Shown: in pieces, positions 45,238-54,986 of the stretch | How the letters are laid out: every line of letters starts with the position of its first letter | Position numbering within the stretch: position 1 is the first letter of the stretch | NCBI RefSeq assembly: GCF_900102465.1 | Contig: NZ_FNBW01000001.1 | Span: 372,557 to 436,556, forward strand | Direction of reading: 5' to 3' | Source of the DNA: Thalassobaculum litoreum DSM 18839 | Lineage (GTDB): Bacteria > Pseudomonadota > Alphaproteobacteria > Thalassobaculales > Thalassobaculaceae | Length of the DNA: 64,000 nt | Position numbers and translations under genes: made by a program | The notes under the pieces: generated by a model | Databases searched by the model: none | Seen by the model: only the letters and a program-made list of their open reading frames with translations | Told to the model about the DNA's origin: nothing

Positions 45238-46161
45238 ATGCGCCAAGCGATCCTCGTCTCCGCCGCCGCCATCCTGTCCTGGTCCGCCCTGATCGCGATC
45301 AGCCGTATCCTGTTGGTCCGCTTCGGTTTCGACCCCTGGGCCTATACCTTTCTGCAGCTCTGCGCCGGTGGGCTCTGCCTGCTCGCCATCGGCGGCAAGG
45401 GCCGGCTGTCGTTGGCGAGTTTCCGGCGGCCAAGTACCTGGATTCTCGGGGTTCTGCGGGTCCTGTCCGCCGCCCTCTTCACCGCCGTGCTGGTCTGGGT
45501 CAGCGCCATGGAGGCGGGGGTTCTGGGGGCGGTGAACGTGCCGATGGTGGCGGTCGCGGTCTGGCTGGTCCTCGGTCGGCGCCCCGCCCGCCTGGAATGG
45601 CTCGGCCATGCGGTGCTCCTGGCCTCCATCGCGCCGCTGGTGATGACCCTGGAGGGCGGGATCGCCAATCCGGCCGTTATCCTGATGTTATTGAACGAAG
45701 TCTGCCTGGTCGCCGGCACCCTGCTCGCCGAGCGCCACCCGGACAACAGCGGCACCGAGCCGGGCAGCCGCGCCCGCTTCACCGGTGCGGTGCTGCTGGT
45801 CACGGCGGGCCTGTTCCTGGTCCTGCGGATACTGGAAGACGGCGGCGTCGGCGAGGTGGACTGGAGCGCCCCGCTGATCGTCTCCGCCGTGTTGGTCGGG
45901 GTGTTCCTGCGCGGTCCCTCGATGTTTCTAACCTTCTGGTCGACAAGGCTGATCGGCTCGCAGAACTACATGGCCTGCTGCACCGCGCTACCGGTCATCG
46001 GCATGGCACTGGAACAGGCCGCTTTCGGGTTGGGGCTGATCGACGTGACCCGCTTCCGGCCCGAGACGGTATTGCTGACCGCGGGCGTGGTCGCCGGCAC
46101 CCTGATCGTGGTGGCCATACGCGTGCGTGCCGCCCGCCGCAGGATCGGCGCGGTCGCCTGA
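45238..46161 (+). CDS. EamA/DMT superfamily transporter
   Basis: This 307-residue membrane protein has about ten hydrophobic helices in two EamA-type halves (first helix ILVSAAAILSWSALIAISRI; last AGVVAGTLIVVAIRV). Drug/metabolite transporters of this type move small metabolites across the inner membrane. The substrate is unknown. It is divergent from a LysR regulator and probably controlled by it. Confidence 0.88.
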   Translation: MRQAILVSAAAILSWSALIAISRILLVRFGFDPWAYTFLQLCAGGLCLLAIGGKGRLSLASFRRPSTWILGVLRVLSAALFTAVLVWVSAMEAGVLGAVNVPMVAVAVWLVLGRRPARLEWLGHAVLLASIAPLVMTLEGGIANPAVILMLLNEVCLVAGTLLAERHPDNSGTEPGSRARFTGAVLLVTAGLFLVLRILEDGGVGEVDWSAPLIVSAVLVGVFLRGPSMFLTFWSTRLIGSQNYMACCTALPVIGMALEQAAFGLGLIDVTRFRPETVLLTAGVVAGTLIVVAIRVRAARRRIGAVA

Positions 46162-46470
46162 GTCCGGTAGGACGCCGCGCTACCGACCGGTCCAGGGATG
46201 TCAGGAGACTGTTGAAAGGCGTCTAGCGGCCTGCGGGACGTGTTCAGTGTGCGTCCTAACCGGTGTGGCGATCCGAGCGGTGCGCATGGCGGATCGCCAC
46301 ATGTGTCTATGACTGTGGAAAGCCCATCGGCCCGACATTACGAGCCGAAATACCAATTCGAATCCTATATCTGGTGGTTCGACGAGACAGGTGGTGCAAC
46401 AGAAAACGCCGGGGCGAAGACCCCGGCGCTGCGGTTGTGACTTGGTAGTAGCGGGGTCGCCGTCGCGGGC
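46162..46470. other. Intergenic region with a long hairpin, no gene
   Basis: This 309-base region lies between the convergent EamA and valS genes. TGTGGCGATCCG (46264-46275) and CGGATCGCCACA (46290-46301) form a 12-bp perfect stem with a 14-base loop. No T tract follows, so it is not a simple terminator. The valS terminator is at its right end. No coding frame with recognisable content is seen. Confidence 0.55.
46401..46428 (-). terminator. Rho-independent terminator of valS
   Basis: CGCCGGGG (46407-46414) pairs with CCCCGGCG (46421-46428) around a six-base loop. Read on the minus strand the stem is followed by TTTTCT, which fits an intrinsic terminator about 40 bases after the valS stop. 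Confidence 0.75.
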
Positions 46471-49134
46471 CTAGCCGACCTGCTCCAAACAGCTCAGCGC
46501 GGCGGCCAGACGGTCGCGGCGTTCCGTCTCCTCGGCCAGCCGATCCTTGTTCTCCTCGACCACCTCTTCCGGCGCCTTGGCGAGGAATCCCTGGTTCGAG
46601 AGTTTCTTGTCGATCTTGGCCATTTCGCCTTCGGCCTTGGCGATCTCCTTGGCGAGGCGGGCGCGCTCTTGGGCGATGTCGATCACGTCGGCGATCGGCA
46701 GCACCAGGGTGGCCTCGTCCAGCACGCCCTGGACCGCACCGGCCGGGGCGGACCCGCCGGTCTCGATCGAGGACAGCCGGGCAAGACGGGTGAGCAGATC
46801 GCCGTACTTCTCGGCCCGCTCGGCGGTTTCCGCATTGGCACCGACCAGCAGCAGCGGGATCTGCGCCGACGGCGGCACATTCATCTCGGCGCGAATGGAG
46901 CGCACCTCGGAGATCAGCCGGACCACCCAGTCCATCTCGGCCGAGGCCGTGGCGTCGATCAGGTCGCTGGACAGCGCCGGCCAGGGGCGCGAGACCAGGA
47001 GCTGGTCCGCCTCCTCGCCGAAGCTCGCCCACAGCTCCTCGGTGATGTACGGCATGATCGGGTGCAGCAGGTGCAGCGCCCGGTTCAGCGCCCAGGCCGT
47101 GGTCGCCCGGGTCTCGGCGGCACTCGGATGCTCGGTGCCGCCCTCCGGGGTCTGCAGGATCGGCTTGGTGAACTCCAGGTACCAATCGCAGAAGGTGCCC
47201 CAGAAGAACTGATAGAGGGCCGCGGCCGCCTCGTTGAACTTGTAGGCCTCCAGCGAGCCGGCGACCGCGTCGGCGGTCCTGGCGACCTCGCCGACGATCC
47301 AGCGGTTCACGGTCTCGGTACAGGCCGCCGGATCGAAATTCGGATCGACCTTGCAGCCGTTCATCTCGCAGAACCGGGCGGCGTTCCAGATCTTGGTGGC
47401 GAAGTTGCGGTAACCTTCCACGCGCCCTTCGGCCAGCTTGATGTCGCGGCCCTGCGCCGCCATGGCGGCCAGGGTGAAGCGCAGGGCGTCGGTGCCGTAT
47501 GTCTCGATCAGGTCGAGCGGGTCGATGACGTTGTTCTTCGACTTCGACATCTTCTGGCCCTTGGCGTCGCGCACCAGGGCATGGATGTAGACCGTGTGGA
47601 ACGGCACCTCCTTCATGAAGTGCAGCCCCATCATCATCATCCGGGCGACCCAGAAGAAGATGATGTCGAAGCCGGTGACCAGCACGTCGCCGGGATAGTA
47701 GCGCTCCAGTTCCGGGGTCTTGTCCGGCCAGCCGAGCGTGGAGAACGGCCACAGCGCGGAGGAGAACCAGGTGTCCAGCACGTCCTCGTCGCGGGTCAGT
47801 TCCACCGCCTTGCCGTAATGCGTCTCGGCGGCGGCGACGGCCTCCTCGGCGCTCTCGGCGACGAAGACCTCGCCGTCCGGACCATACCAGGCCGGGATCT
47901 GATGGCCCCACCAGAGCTGGCGCGAGATGCACCAGGGCTGGATGTTGCGCATCCATTCGAAATAGGTCTTGTCCCAGTTCTTCGGGACGAAGACGGTCTT
48001 GCCGGTCTCCACCGCCTCGATCGCCGGCTTGGCCAGGGTGGCGGCGTCGCAGTACCACTGGTCGGTCAGCCACGGCTCCAGCGGCACCCCGCCCCGGTCG
48101 CCATGGGGCACGGTGTGGCGGTGCGGCTCGATCTTCTCCAGCAGCCCGGCCTCGTCCAGGTCGGAGACCACCGCCTTGCGGGCGGCGAACCGCTCCATGC
48201 CACGGTATTTCTCCGGCACCTCGTCGTTCAGATGCGCCCGGGCATCCATGATGTTGATCATCTCGAGGTTATGACGCTTGCCCACCTCGAAATCGTTGAA
48301 ATCATGGGCCGGAGTGATCTTCACCGCGCCGGACCCCTGCTCCGGATCGGCATACTCGTCGCCGATGATCGGGATCCGCCGGCCGACGAGCGGCAGGATG
48401 GCGTACTGGCCGATCAGGTCCTTGTAGCGCTCGTCCTCGGGATGCACGGCGATGGCCGTGTCGCCCAGCATGGTCTCCGGGCGGGTGGTGGCGACGATGA
48501 TGTGCTTGCTCGGGTCGCTCTCCAGCGGATAACGGAAATGCCAGAGATTGCCGTCGACCTCCTTGGGCTCGACCTCCAGGTCGGAGATCGCCGTCACCAT
48601 CTTCGGGTCCCAGTTCACCAGCCGCTTATCGCGGTAGATCAGGCCCTCCTTGTGGAGCTGGACGAAGACCTTGAGCACCGCCTTGGACAGCCCCTCGTCC
48701 ATGGTGAAGCGCTCGCGCTCCCAGTCCGGGCTGGCGCCCAGGCGGCGGAGCTGGTTGACGATGGTGCCGCCGGACTGACCCTTCCACTCCCAGACCTTGT
48801 CGATGAAGGCCTCGCGGCCGATGTCGCGGCGATCGATGCCGTCGGCCGCCAGATTGCGCTCGACCACCATCTGGGTGGCGATGCCGGCATGGTCGGTGCC
48901 GGGCTGCCACAGGGCGTCGCGGCCGGCCATGCGGTTGTAGCGGGTCAGGATATCCTGCACGGTCATGGTCAGGGCGTGGCCCATATGCAGGCTGCCGGTG
49001 ACGTTCGGCGGCGGCATCATGATGGTGTAGGGCTGGGCGTTCGACTCGGGTGCGCAGGCAAAGGCGCCGGACTTCTCCCAGCGGCCATACAGCCGGGCCT
49101 CGACATCGGCGGGGGAATAGGTCTTCTCAAGCAT
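46471..49134 (-). CDS. valS: Valyl-tRNA synthetase
   Basis: This 887-residue class I synthetase charges tRNA-Val. The HIGH motif is HMGHAL within [15 protein letters not shown] near residue 45 and the KMSKS loop is [13 protein letters not shown]. The editing domain and a C-terminal coiled-coil arm ([19 protein letters not shown]) are present. The ATG at 49134 agrees with the usual [15 protein letters not shown] start. It follows popZ on the minus strand, and its 3' end has an intrinsic terminator. Confidence 0.97.
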   Translation of the reverse strand: MLEKTYSPADVEARLYGRWEKSGAFACAPESNAQPYTIMMPPPNVTGSLHMGHALTMTVQDILTRYNRMAGRDALWQPGTDHAGIATQMVVERNLAADGIDRRDIGREAFIDKVWEWKGQSGGTIVNQLRRLGASPDWERERFTMDEGLSKAVLKVFVQLHKEGLIYRDKRLVNWDPKMVTAISDLEVEPKEVDGNLWHFRYPLESDPSKHIIVATTRPETMLGDTAIAVHPEDERYKDLIGQYAILPLVGRRIPIIGDEYADPEQGSGAVKITPAHDFNDFEVGKRHNLEMINIMDARAHLNDEVPEKYRGMERFAARKAVVSDLDEAGLLEKIEPHRHTVPHGDRGGVPLEPWLTDQWYCDAATLAKPAIEAVETGKTVFVPKNWDKTYFEWMRNIQPWCISRQLWWGHQIPAWYGPDGEVFVAESAEEAVAAAETHYGKAVELTRDEDVLDTWFSSALWPFSTLGWPDKTPELERYYPGDVLVTGFDIIFFWVARMMMMGLHFMKEVPFHTVYIHALVRDAKGQKMSKSKNNVIDPLDLIETYGTDALRFTLAAMAAQGRDIKLAEGRVEGYRNFATKIWNAARFCEMNGCKVDPNFDPAACTETVNRWIVGEVARTADAVAGSLEAYKFNEAAAALYQFFWGTFCDWYLEFTKPILQTPEGGTEHPSAAETRATTAWALNRALHLLHPIMPYITEELWASFGEEADQLLVSRPWPALSSDLIDATASAEMDWVVRLISEVRSIRAEMNVPPSAQIPLLLVGANAETAERAEKYGDLLTRLARLSSIETGGSAPAGAVQGVLDEATLVLPIADVIDIAQERARLAKEIAKAEGEMAKIDKKLSNQGFLAKAPEEVVEENKDRLAEETERRDRLAAALSCLEQVG

Positions 49135-49313
49135 CTGTCGGGTCCTTGACCGGCGCAGGGACGGAACCAGCCGGGCCGGATCCGGGACCGTCCACCTGCT
49201 TCAATGACGACGGAGGCCGTTCATAGGCCAAGCGGGCGCGAAACGCCACACCCGGCCGGCGGTTTCCGTGAGGTTTTCAGCCCCTCCCGACATGGGTCGG
49301 GGCGGAAATCGGG

Positions 49314-50021
49314 CTACCAGCGATCCCGGCGCTGGGAGAGCATCACCAGACGCTCGATCTCCTCGCGCACCAGGCGCTCGACCATCGACGGCAGGTGCTG
49401 GTCCAGCCAGTCCTTCAGCATCGGCCGCATCAGCTCGCGGGTAAGACGCTCCAGGGTGACCGCACCGTTGCCGAGCGGCAGCTCCTGATAGTCCTCGTTG
49501 AGCTTGGCCTGCAGCTCGGAGAAGGAATGCACCGTCTCCTGGGCCTGTGGCGGGGACACTAGGCCTTGAGGCTGAGGCTGGGGAGCAGCGCGCGGGGCCG
49601 GCGGTGGCGGCGGCGCGTAGACCGGTTGAGGCTCGGGCTCGGGTTCCGGGTCGGGCTCGGGTTCCGGAAGCGGATCCGGCTCGGGTTCAGGCTCCGGGTC
49701 GGGCTCGGGTTGCGGCTGGGCGTAGCGCTGCTCATCGAACAGGGGCTCGGCGTCTTCGTCCTCGTCGGCTTCCATGTCCGACAGGTCGAGGACGTCCTCC
49801 TCCTCTTCTTCCTCCTCTTCCTCGAACGCGGGTTCCGGCTCAGGCTCCGGCTCCGGTTCGGGCAGAGGTTCGGGTTCCGGCTCGGGCTCAGGGTCCGGCT
49901 CAGCCTCCTCGACGGCTTCTTCTTCCGCCGGCGCCTCTTCCTCGTCTTCCCCATCCTCGGAAATGATCCGGCGAATCGACGCCAGGATCTCTTCCATGGA
50001 TGGTTCTTGTGTATCGCTCAT
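49314..50021 (-). CDS. popZ: Polar organising protein PopZ
   Basis: This 235-residue protein builds a scaffold at the cell pole that anchors the chromosome origin region in Alphaproteobacteria. The N-terminal helix [16 protein letters not shown] is the binding region. A very long acidic Pro/Glu linker of about 110 residues follows, and the C-terminal oligomerising helices contain [20 protein letters not shown] and [12 protein letters not shown]. The DNA of the linker is strongly repetitive. The popZ-valS pair is typical of the class. Confidence 0.95.
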
Positions 50022-50115
50022 GCCTTCGCCCCGGCGACCCTGGCTGTCCGGTACATTCGAATCTGAAGACTAGCCCATAAACCTCTGTCGGGCCAATACT
50101 TCACGCGAATCGCCA

Positions 50116-51516
50116 TCAGTTGCCCGGCATACGTCCCGGAGGCTCGGTGCCGTAATACTTCGACTCGACCGCCAGGTAGTGCCGATCATAGTCGTAGATC
50201 TCGACCGGCAGCCCCAGATCCTGGGCCGTCAGCCGGCCCAGCGAAGCCAGCAGGGAGAAGGCCGCGACGATGGCGTTGCGGTCGGCGGTGACCAGGTTGA
50301 CCTGGGCATCCAGCAGCTCCTGCTCGGCGTCCAGGACGTCCAGCACGGTGCGCGCGCCGACCGTGGCTTCCTGCTGCACGCCGTCCAGCGCGATCTCGGC
50401 AGAATTCACTTCCGAGCGCAGCGACTCGATCTGCGCCAGGGCGGTCTTGTAGTCCTCGAAGGCGCTGGCAGCATTCTCGACGACCGCGCGGCGCTCGTTG
50501 TCGACCAGCAGTCGGATTCGGTTCACGTTCTCCTTGGCCGAGCGGACCTGGGAATAGACCACGCCCTGCTGGTAGATCGGCACGGAGAGCTGAACCTCGG
50601 CGGTCAGCGTGGTGACCTCGTTGTCACCGCCATTGGTGTTGTAGGTCTGTTCCGCCTGGGTCACCAGGTTCAGTTCCGGTAGCAGCTCAGCTTCGGCCTG
50701 AGACACCACATGGCGGGCGGCCAGTTCCTGGAACTTTGCCTGGATCAGGGTGTAGCTCTCCTGCGTCGCGATATCGACCGCCTCGTCCCGGGTCGTGGGC
50801 AGACCCGGCGGGATCGACGGCTCCGTCAGGGTCGTCGGCACGGTACCGACAACACGCTCGAAGGCCACGCGGGAGGTGATGAGATTGCCTTCGGCCTGGG
50901 TACGGTCCGCCTCGGAACTGGCCCGGCGGGCGTCGGACTGCGCCACGTCGGTTCGCGTCACCTCGCCGACCCGGAACCGGTCGCGGGTCGCTTCCAGCTG
51001 CTTGTCCAGCCGTTCGACGTTGTTGATCTGCAGCTCGAGGATCGAGGTGTCGCGGATGACGTTCACATAGGCGACCACCGCGTCCAGCAGCGTGGACTGC
51101 TCGGATTGGAACAGACCCGCCCGCGCGGCCTCCACATTGGCGTCCGCCTCGTCCACTTGGGCGTCGACTCGCCCGAAGGTGTAGAGCGGCTGAGTCGCGG
51201 TGATCGAGCCGGTGATCGGGTAGGAATGGTCGTCCGTGGTGGTGACGCCCCGGTTCTCACCTTTCACGTCGGTGATGCCGAAGCTGCCCGCCGCGCTGAT
51301 GCTCGGGCGCCAGCCGCCCTTGGCCTGGGTGACGCTTTCGTCCGTGCGCCGCAGGTCGGCCCGCGCCGCCAGCAGTTCCGGATTGGTCTCGTAGGCCAGC
51401 GACAGGGCCTCTTCCAGGGTCTGTCCCTGGGCCGCGGGGGTGCCGATGACGGCGATCCCGGCCAGCAGGGCCACGACCGCGGCCGACGAACGGAGCGACT
51501 TCGCGAACGAGGTCAT
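50116..51516 (-). CDS. tolC: TolC family outer-membrane secretion channel
   Basis: The 466-residue product has a signal peptide (AAVVALLAGIAVIG, then AAQGQ) and two outer-membrane efflux domains rich in coiled-coil helices (LEEALSLAYETNPELLAARA, SEVNSAEIALDGVQQEA). This TolC form partners inner-membrane exporters in type I secretion or efflux. The ATG at 51516 follows AAGGA at good distance. It could serve the RTX protein encoded at 26559, but no ABC exporter or membrane fusion gene adjoins it here. Confidence 0.92.
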   Translation of the reverse strand: MTSFAKSLRSSAAVVALLAGIAVIGTPAAQGQTLEEALSLAYETNPELLAARADLRRTDESVTQAKGGWRPSISAAGSFGITDVKGENRGVTTTDDHSYPITGSITATQPLYTFGRVDAQVDEADANVEAARAGLFQSEQSTLLDAVVAYVNVIRDTSILELQINNVERLDKQLEATRDRFRVGEVTRTDVAQSDARRASSEADRTQAEGNLITSRVAFERVVGTVPTTLTEPSIPPGLPTTRDEAVDIATQESYTLIQAKFQELAARHVVSQAEAELLPELNLVTQAEQTYNTNGGDNEVTTLTAEVQLSVPIYQQGVVYSQVRSAKENVNRIRLLVDNERRAVVENAASAFEDYKTALAQIESLRSEVNSAEIALDGVQQEATVGARTVLDVLDAEQELLDAQVNLVTADRNAIVAAFSLLASLGRLTAQDLGLPVEIYDYDRHYLAVESKYYGTEPPGRMPGN

Positions 51517-51600
51517 GGTCTTCCTTTCAGCTTTCGAATGCCCTGGCAATGCGATGTCGGAGGAATGGGGGCGTTGCCGCGGGTATATGGCGTCCCGCGC

Positions 51601-52260
51601 TCAGAAGACAAACCCGGCCTCCCGGCGGAAGCCCGCGAGCAGCGGCGTGCCCGCGTCGAACAAAATCCGGCGCCCGATATGGGAGCCGAGCTTCTCGTAA
51701 AGCACCGCAACGCCTGGCTCGGTCGGCGTGCCGCCCTCCACGGTGACCAGACGGCCGCCATCGGCCAACTCGTCGAACAGCTTCTGCGGCACGGTCTCAA
51801 CCCCGCCGTCGATCAGAATGACGTCATAGGGAGCCTGCTTGCCGTAGCCCTGGGCCAGAGGACCGTTGACGATCGCCGCGTTGTCGATCGCCAGGGCCTC
51901 CAGATTGGCGTTGCCGGAATCGACAAGGCTCGGCTCCTCCTCGACGCCGACCACGACGGACACCAGCTTGGACAGCACCACCGTGGCGTAGCCGGTGCCG
52001 CAGGCCACATCCAGGGCCACGTCACCCGGCTTCGGCAGGGCCGCCTGCAGCAGGCGCGCCAGCACCATCGGTTCCAGCATGTAGCGGCCGGCACCGACCT
52101 CCAGCGCCTCGTCGACATAGGCGATGCCGCGCTTGGATTTGGGCACGAACAACTCGCGCGGGATCGTGTCGAAGGCATTGATCAGGGCCGGGTCGGTGAC
52201 CTTGTTGGTCCGGATCTGGCTCTCGACCATGTTCAGGCGTGCCAGGGCGTAGTCGACCAT
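51601..52260 (-). CDS. pcm: Protein-L-isoaspartate O-methyltransferase family
   Basis: This 219-residue SAM-dependent methyltransferase starts with VDYALARLNMVESQIRTN. It carries IPRELFVP, the SAM loop DVACGTGYATVVLS, VVGVEEEPSLV and DVILIDGGVE. These proteins repair isoaspartate residues; the alphaproteobacterial form next to tolC is common. The ATG at 52260 has GAGG six bases upstream, so it is preferred to the long upstream frame. Confidence 0.9.
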   Translation of the reverse strand: MVDYALARLNMVESQIRTNKVTDPALINAFDTIPRELFVPKSKRGIAYVDEALEVGAGRYMLEPMVLARLLQAALPKPGDVALDVACGTGYATVVLSKLVSVVVGVEEEPSLVDSGNANLEALAIDNAAIVNGPLAQGYGKQAPYDVILIDGGVETVPQKLFDELADGGRLVTVEGGTPTEPGVAVLYEKLGSHIGRRILFDAGTPLLAGFRREAGFVF

Positions 52261-52459
52261 CGCATTCCTCACCGCAACGTGCGCCCCCATCGATAGCGGG
52301 ATGGTCGGCGCGGAAATTCCTAGACGAGCTTTATAGGCAAGAGCTTGGCCCGACACAATGAACTCCGCGCCGCAACTGGCCACGAAACGCCTGTGCACGG
52401 CCTGTGGACAAGCTGTGGATAGAGCCGACAAATCCCGGATTCGTCGAGCGAATCGAGGA

Positions 52460-52488
52460 TTGACGCACACAGTGCGCCTACCCATAGT
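52460..52488 (+). promoter_or_regulatory. Putative sigma-70 promoter of a small transcript
   Basis: TTGACG (52460-52465) and CATAGT (52483-52488) are separated by 17 bases, close to the consensus spacing. The direction is towards the 17-codon ORF and the terminator that follow. The opposite strand carries the upstream side of pcm. Confidence 0.5.
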
Positions 52489-52522
52489 TTAAGGACTGTC
52501 ACAGCAACAAACGGAGGCACCG

Positions 52523-52576
52523 ATGCTTGCATCACCGTATCTCGCTTCCGGCTGGTTCGGAGTGCGCAAACGCTGA
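52523..52576 (+). CDS. 17-codon leader-like small ORF
   Basis: ATG at 52523 is preceded by GGAGG (52513-52517) with a five-base spacer, one of the clearest ribosome sites in the window. The product reads MLASPYLASGWFGVRKR and then stops at TGA. The stop lies 24 bases before the terminator stem. Size, position, aromatic residues (Tyr, Trp, Phe) and terminator spacing all resemble a transcription-attenuation leader. However, the next gene is on the other strand, so it regulates nothing in cis that I can see. It may be a stand-alone small protein or small RNA. Confidence 0.6.
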   Translation: MLASPYLASGWFGVRKR

Positions 52577-52600
52577 GGTAACCATGCCGGTATCGACCTG

Positions 52601-52639
52601 AGCCGCGGTCCCTTTTCCAGGACCGCGGCTTTTTGTTTG
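52601..52639 (+). terminator. Strong Rho-independent terminator
   Basis: AGCCGCGGTCC (52601-52611) pairs perfectly with GGACCGCGGCT (52620-52630) around an 8-base loop, then TTTTGTTTG follows on the plus strand. The minus strand has no T run after the stem, so it acts on plus-strand transcripts only, that is, on the small unit upstream. Confidence 0.88.
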
Positions 52640-52656
52640 TCCGGCTTCAGGATCAG

Positions 52657-53583
52657 TCAGCTTCCAACCGACCCACCGGCGGGCGGATGGACCCGGTGCC
52701 AGTGCTCGGCGATCTCGAGGCGCCGTGTGATCCAGGTCGATCCCTTGGCCTGTACGTGATCCAGAAACTTGGCCAGGGCCCGGGCGCGGCCCGGCCGTCC
52801 CACCAGACGCTGGTGCAGGCCGATCGACAGCATGCGCGGGCGCTGCGCTCCCTCGTCCCAGAGCTGGTCGAAGGCGTCGGTGATGTAGCGGAAGAAGTCC
52901 TCGCCCGAGCCGTAGGAGGCCGGGGCGCCGAACTTCACGTCGTTGGTGTCCAGTGCATAGGGGATGACCAGGTGGTCCACTCCGTCCACCTTAACCCAGT
53001 ACGGAAGGTCATCGCTATAACTGTCGCTGTCATAAAGGAAACCACCCGTCTCTACCAGCAGACGCCGGGTGTTCGGGCTGGGGGCGTAGCGACAGTACCA
53101 GCCCTTCAGGCGCTGGCCGGTGAGCCGTTGCGTGATCTCGATGGCGCGGGCGATATGCTCGCGCTCCTGCTCCTCGGTGAGTTCGTAGTGGTTGATCCAG
53201 CGCCAGCCATGACCGGCGAAATCCCAGCCGGCCTTGGCCATGGCCTCTGTGGCCACCGGATTGCGCTCCAGCGCCATGGCGCAGGCATAGACCGTCAGCG
53301 GCAGGTTGCGCTCGGTGAACAGCCGATGGATGCGCCAGAACCCGGCGCGCGGGCCGTAGTCGTAGAGCGATTCCATGCCCAGATCCCGCTGCCCCGGCGG
53401 ATGGCGTCCACCGACGACCTCGGACAGGCCACCCTCGTTCTTCGCGTCCCCGTGCAGGATGTTGGTCTCCGACCCCTCCTCCACGTTGAGTACGAAATTC
53501 AAGGCGACCCGCGCCCCGTCCGGCCAGGCGGCATGGGGCAGCTCGGCGCCGTAGCCGATGAGATTCCGGGGATAGTCGCTCAT
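52657..53583 (-). CDS. Polysaccharide-deacetylase-fold hydrolase, PuuE allantoinase-like
   Basis: This 308-residue NodB-fold hydrolase opens with NLIGYGAELPHAAWPDGAR and carries NFVLNVEEGSE, ERNPVATEAMAKAGWDFAGH, the active-site-like GHGWRW and WYCRYAPSPNTR. This layout matches PuuE-type allantoinase/cyclic amide hydrolases rather than chitin deacetylases. The start overlaps the stop of the FAD enzyme (ATGA, 53580-53583). In this cluster it probably opens or cleaves a cyclic amide; the substrate is not known. Confidence 0.82.
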   Translation of the reverse strand: MSDYPRNLIGYGAELPHAAWPDGARVALNFVLNVEEGSETNILHGDAKNEGGLSEVVGGRHPPGQRDLGMESLYDYGPRAGFWRIHRLFTERNLPLTVYACAMALERNPVATEAMAKAGWDFAGHGWRWINHYELTEEQEREHIARAIEITQRLTGQRLKGWYCRYAPSPNTRRLLVETGGFLYDSDSYSDDLPYWVKVDGVDHLVIPYALDTNDVKFGAPASYGSGEDFFRYITDAFDQLWDEGAQRPRMLSIGLHQRLVGRPGRARALAKFLDHVQAKGSTWITRRLEIAEHWHRVHPPAGGSVGS

Positions 53584-54986
53584 GCCGTCGTCTCCTGTGC
53601 CAGTCGGGCAGCACCGGTACCGGCGATCCGTCCAAGCGTGACCGCCGTCACCAGCCCGTTTCCGGAAAGGTACCCCTCCACATCGGAGCCGGACAGACCC
53701 ACCGCGGCCCCGCCGCCGGCGAACAGGTTCGGCAGCGGCTCCCGTTCCGCGGTCAGCACCCGGGCCGACGTGTCGATCGACAGCCCGCCCTGGGTATGGA
53801 ACAGCGCGCCGGTGACCCGCACGGCGAAATATGGCGGCGTGTCCAGGGTCGGGGCTGTGGTGAAGTCTCGGCCGAACGGATCTTCCAGCTGCCCCGCCGC
53901 GGCTTCCGTCGCATGGGCCAAAGTCGCCGCCAAACGGTCGCGCGGGCAACCGATCAGGTCTGCCAGCGCCGCCAGATCCGGCAGCTCGCGGATCGCACCC
54001 ATCCCGTGGGCGCCGCGATAATCCTCGTGCCGCATGCCGAGCTCGTGCAGGCGCCGGTCGTAGACGTTCCAGGCGATGCCGCCGGGCTGCGCCAACACCT
54101 TCAGAGCCTGTTCGGAATAGCCGGCATGCTCGTTGGAGAAGCGCGCGCCCTCGGTATTGACCTGCACACCGCCTTCCATCATCAGCGCCCAGGAGATCAG
54201 GGCCCCGTGGGGATGGGCGACGGACCCGTGACCCTGGTAGCTGCCCATCTGGGCGACGGCGGCGCCGAGTTCGGTGCCCCAGCGCACCGCGTCGCCCTGG
54301 TTGCCGGTATGGCCGAAATACAGGGCGTCGGCCATTTCCGGGATGTAGCTGCGCAGCATCTCCGGGTTACCGCCATAGCCGTTGCAGGCGAGCACCAGCG
54401 CATCGCATCCGATCTCGTCGGTCGAGCCGTCCGGCCGCTCGATCACGACGCCCAGCACCTTGCCGGCACCGTCGGCGATCAGGTCGCGTACCGGCGCCTC
54501 GCAGACGATGTCGATGCCTGCCCGCTCCGCTGCGGCGGCGAGCGATCCGACCAGCGCCACCCCGGTCTTCTGCGGATGCGAATGCATCCGGTAGGCGGTG
54601 TGGCCGGGATAGCGGAACGCGGTCTCCAGGATGAAGGACTGGCCATGGGCGTCGGCGAGCCATTCCAGTGTCGGCCCCGACGCCTCGCAGACCGCGCGGC
54701 CGAGGACCGGATCGCCCTCGCCGTGGTTCTTCTTCTGGATGTCGCCGAGCATCCGGTCGACGCCGTCGTCAGCATTGGCCTCCGCCTGCCAGCGGGTATT
54801 GCAGGCCGGGATGTAGCCGGCCGACAGGGATGTGGACCCGGCCGGCACAGGGTCGCGCTCCAACACCATGACCGCAGCACCCGCGTCATGGGCGGCCAGG
54901 GCGGCGATCAGGCCGCAGGCGCCCGCGCCGACGACCAGCACCGGTACATGGGCCTCGGGGCCGCTCTCGCGCCGGACGATACCCAT
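53580..54986 (-). CDS. FAD-dependent oxidoreductase, fumarate-reductase flavoprotein family
   Basis: This 468-residue flavoprotein has an N-terminal Rossmann loop VLVVGAGACGLIAALAA and an FAD-binding acidic end VLERD. It also carries FETAFRYPGH-like substrate-domain sequence (ILETAFRYPGHTAY) and a C-terminal LFAGGGAAVGLSGSDVEGYLSG. These match the fumarate reductase/ketosteroid dehydrogenase/tricarballylate dehydrogenase group. No heme or covalent-FAD motif is apparent. It overlaps both neighbours by a few bases, within the catabolic operon. Confidence 0.87.
   Translation of the reverse strand: MGIVRRESGPEAHVPVLVVGAGACGLIAALAAHDAGAAVMVLERDPVPAGSTSLSAGYIPACNTRWQAEANADDGVDRMLGDIQKKNHGEGDPVLGRAVCEASGPTLEWLADAHGQSFILETAFRYPGHTAYRMHSHPQKTGVALVGSLAAAAERAGIDIVCEAPVRDLIADGAGKVLGVVIERPDGSTDEIGCDALVLACNGYGGNPEMLRSYIPEMADALYFGHTGNQGDAVRWGTELGAAVAQMGSYQGHGSVAHPHGALISWALMMEGGVQVNTEGARFSNEHAGYSEQALKVLAQPGGIAWNVYDRRLHELGMRHEDYRGAHGMGAIRELPDLAALADLIGCPRDRLAATLAHATEAAAGQLEDPFGRDFTTAPTLDTPPYFAVRVTGALFHTQGGLSIDTSARVLTAEREPLPNLFAGGGAAVGLSGSDVEGYLSGNGLVTAVTLGRIAGTGAARLAQETTA

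Noticed and set aside
49559-49966. Repetitive frames on both strands inside popZ
   Set aside because: They arise from the Glu/Pro codon repeats of the PopZ linker read in other frames; no independent start site or family resemblance is seen.
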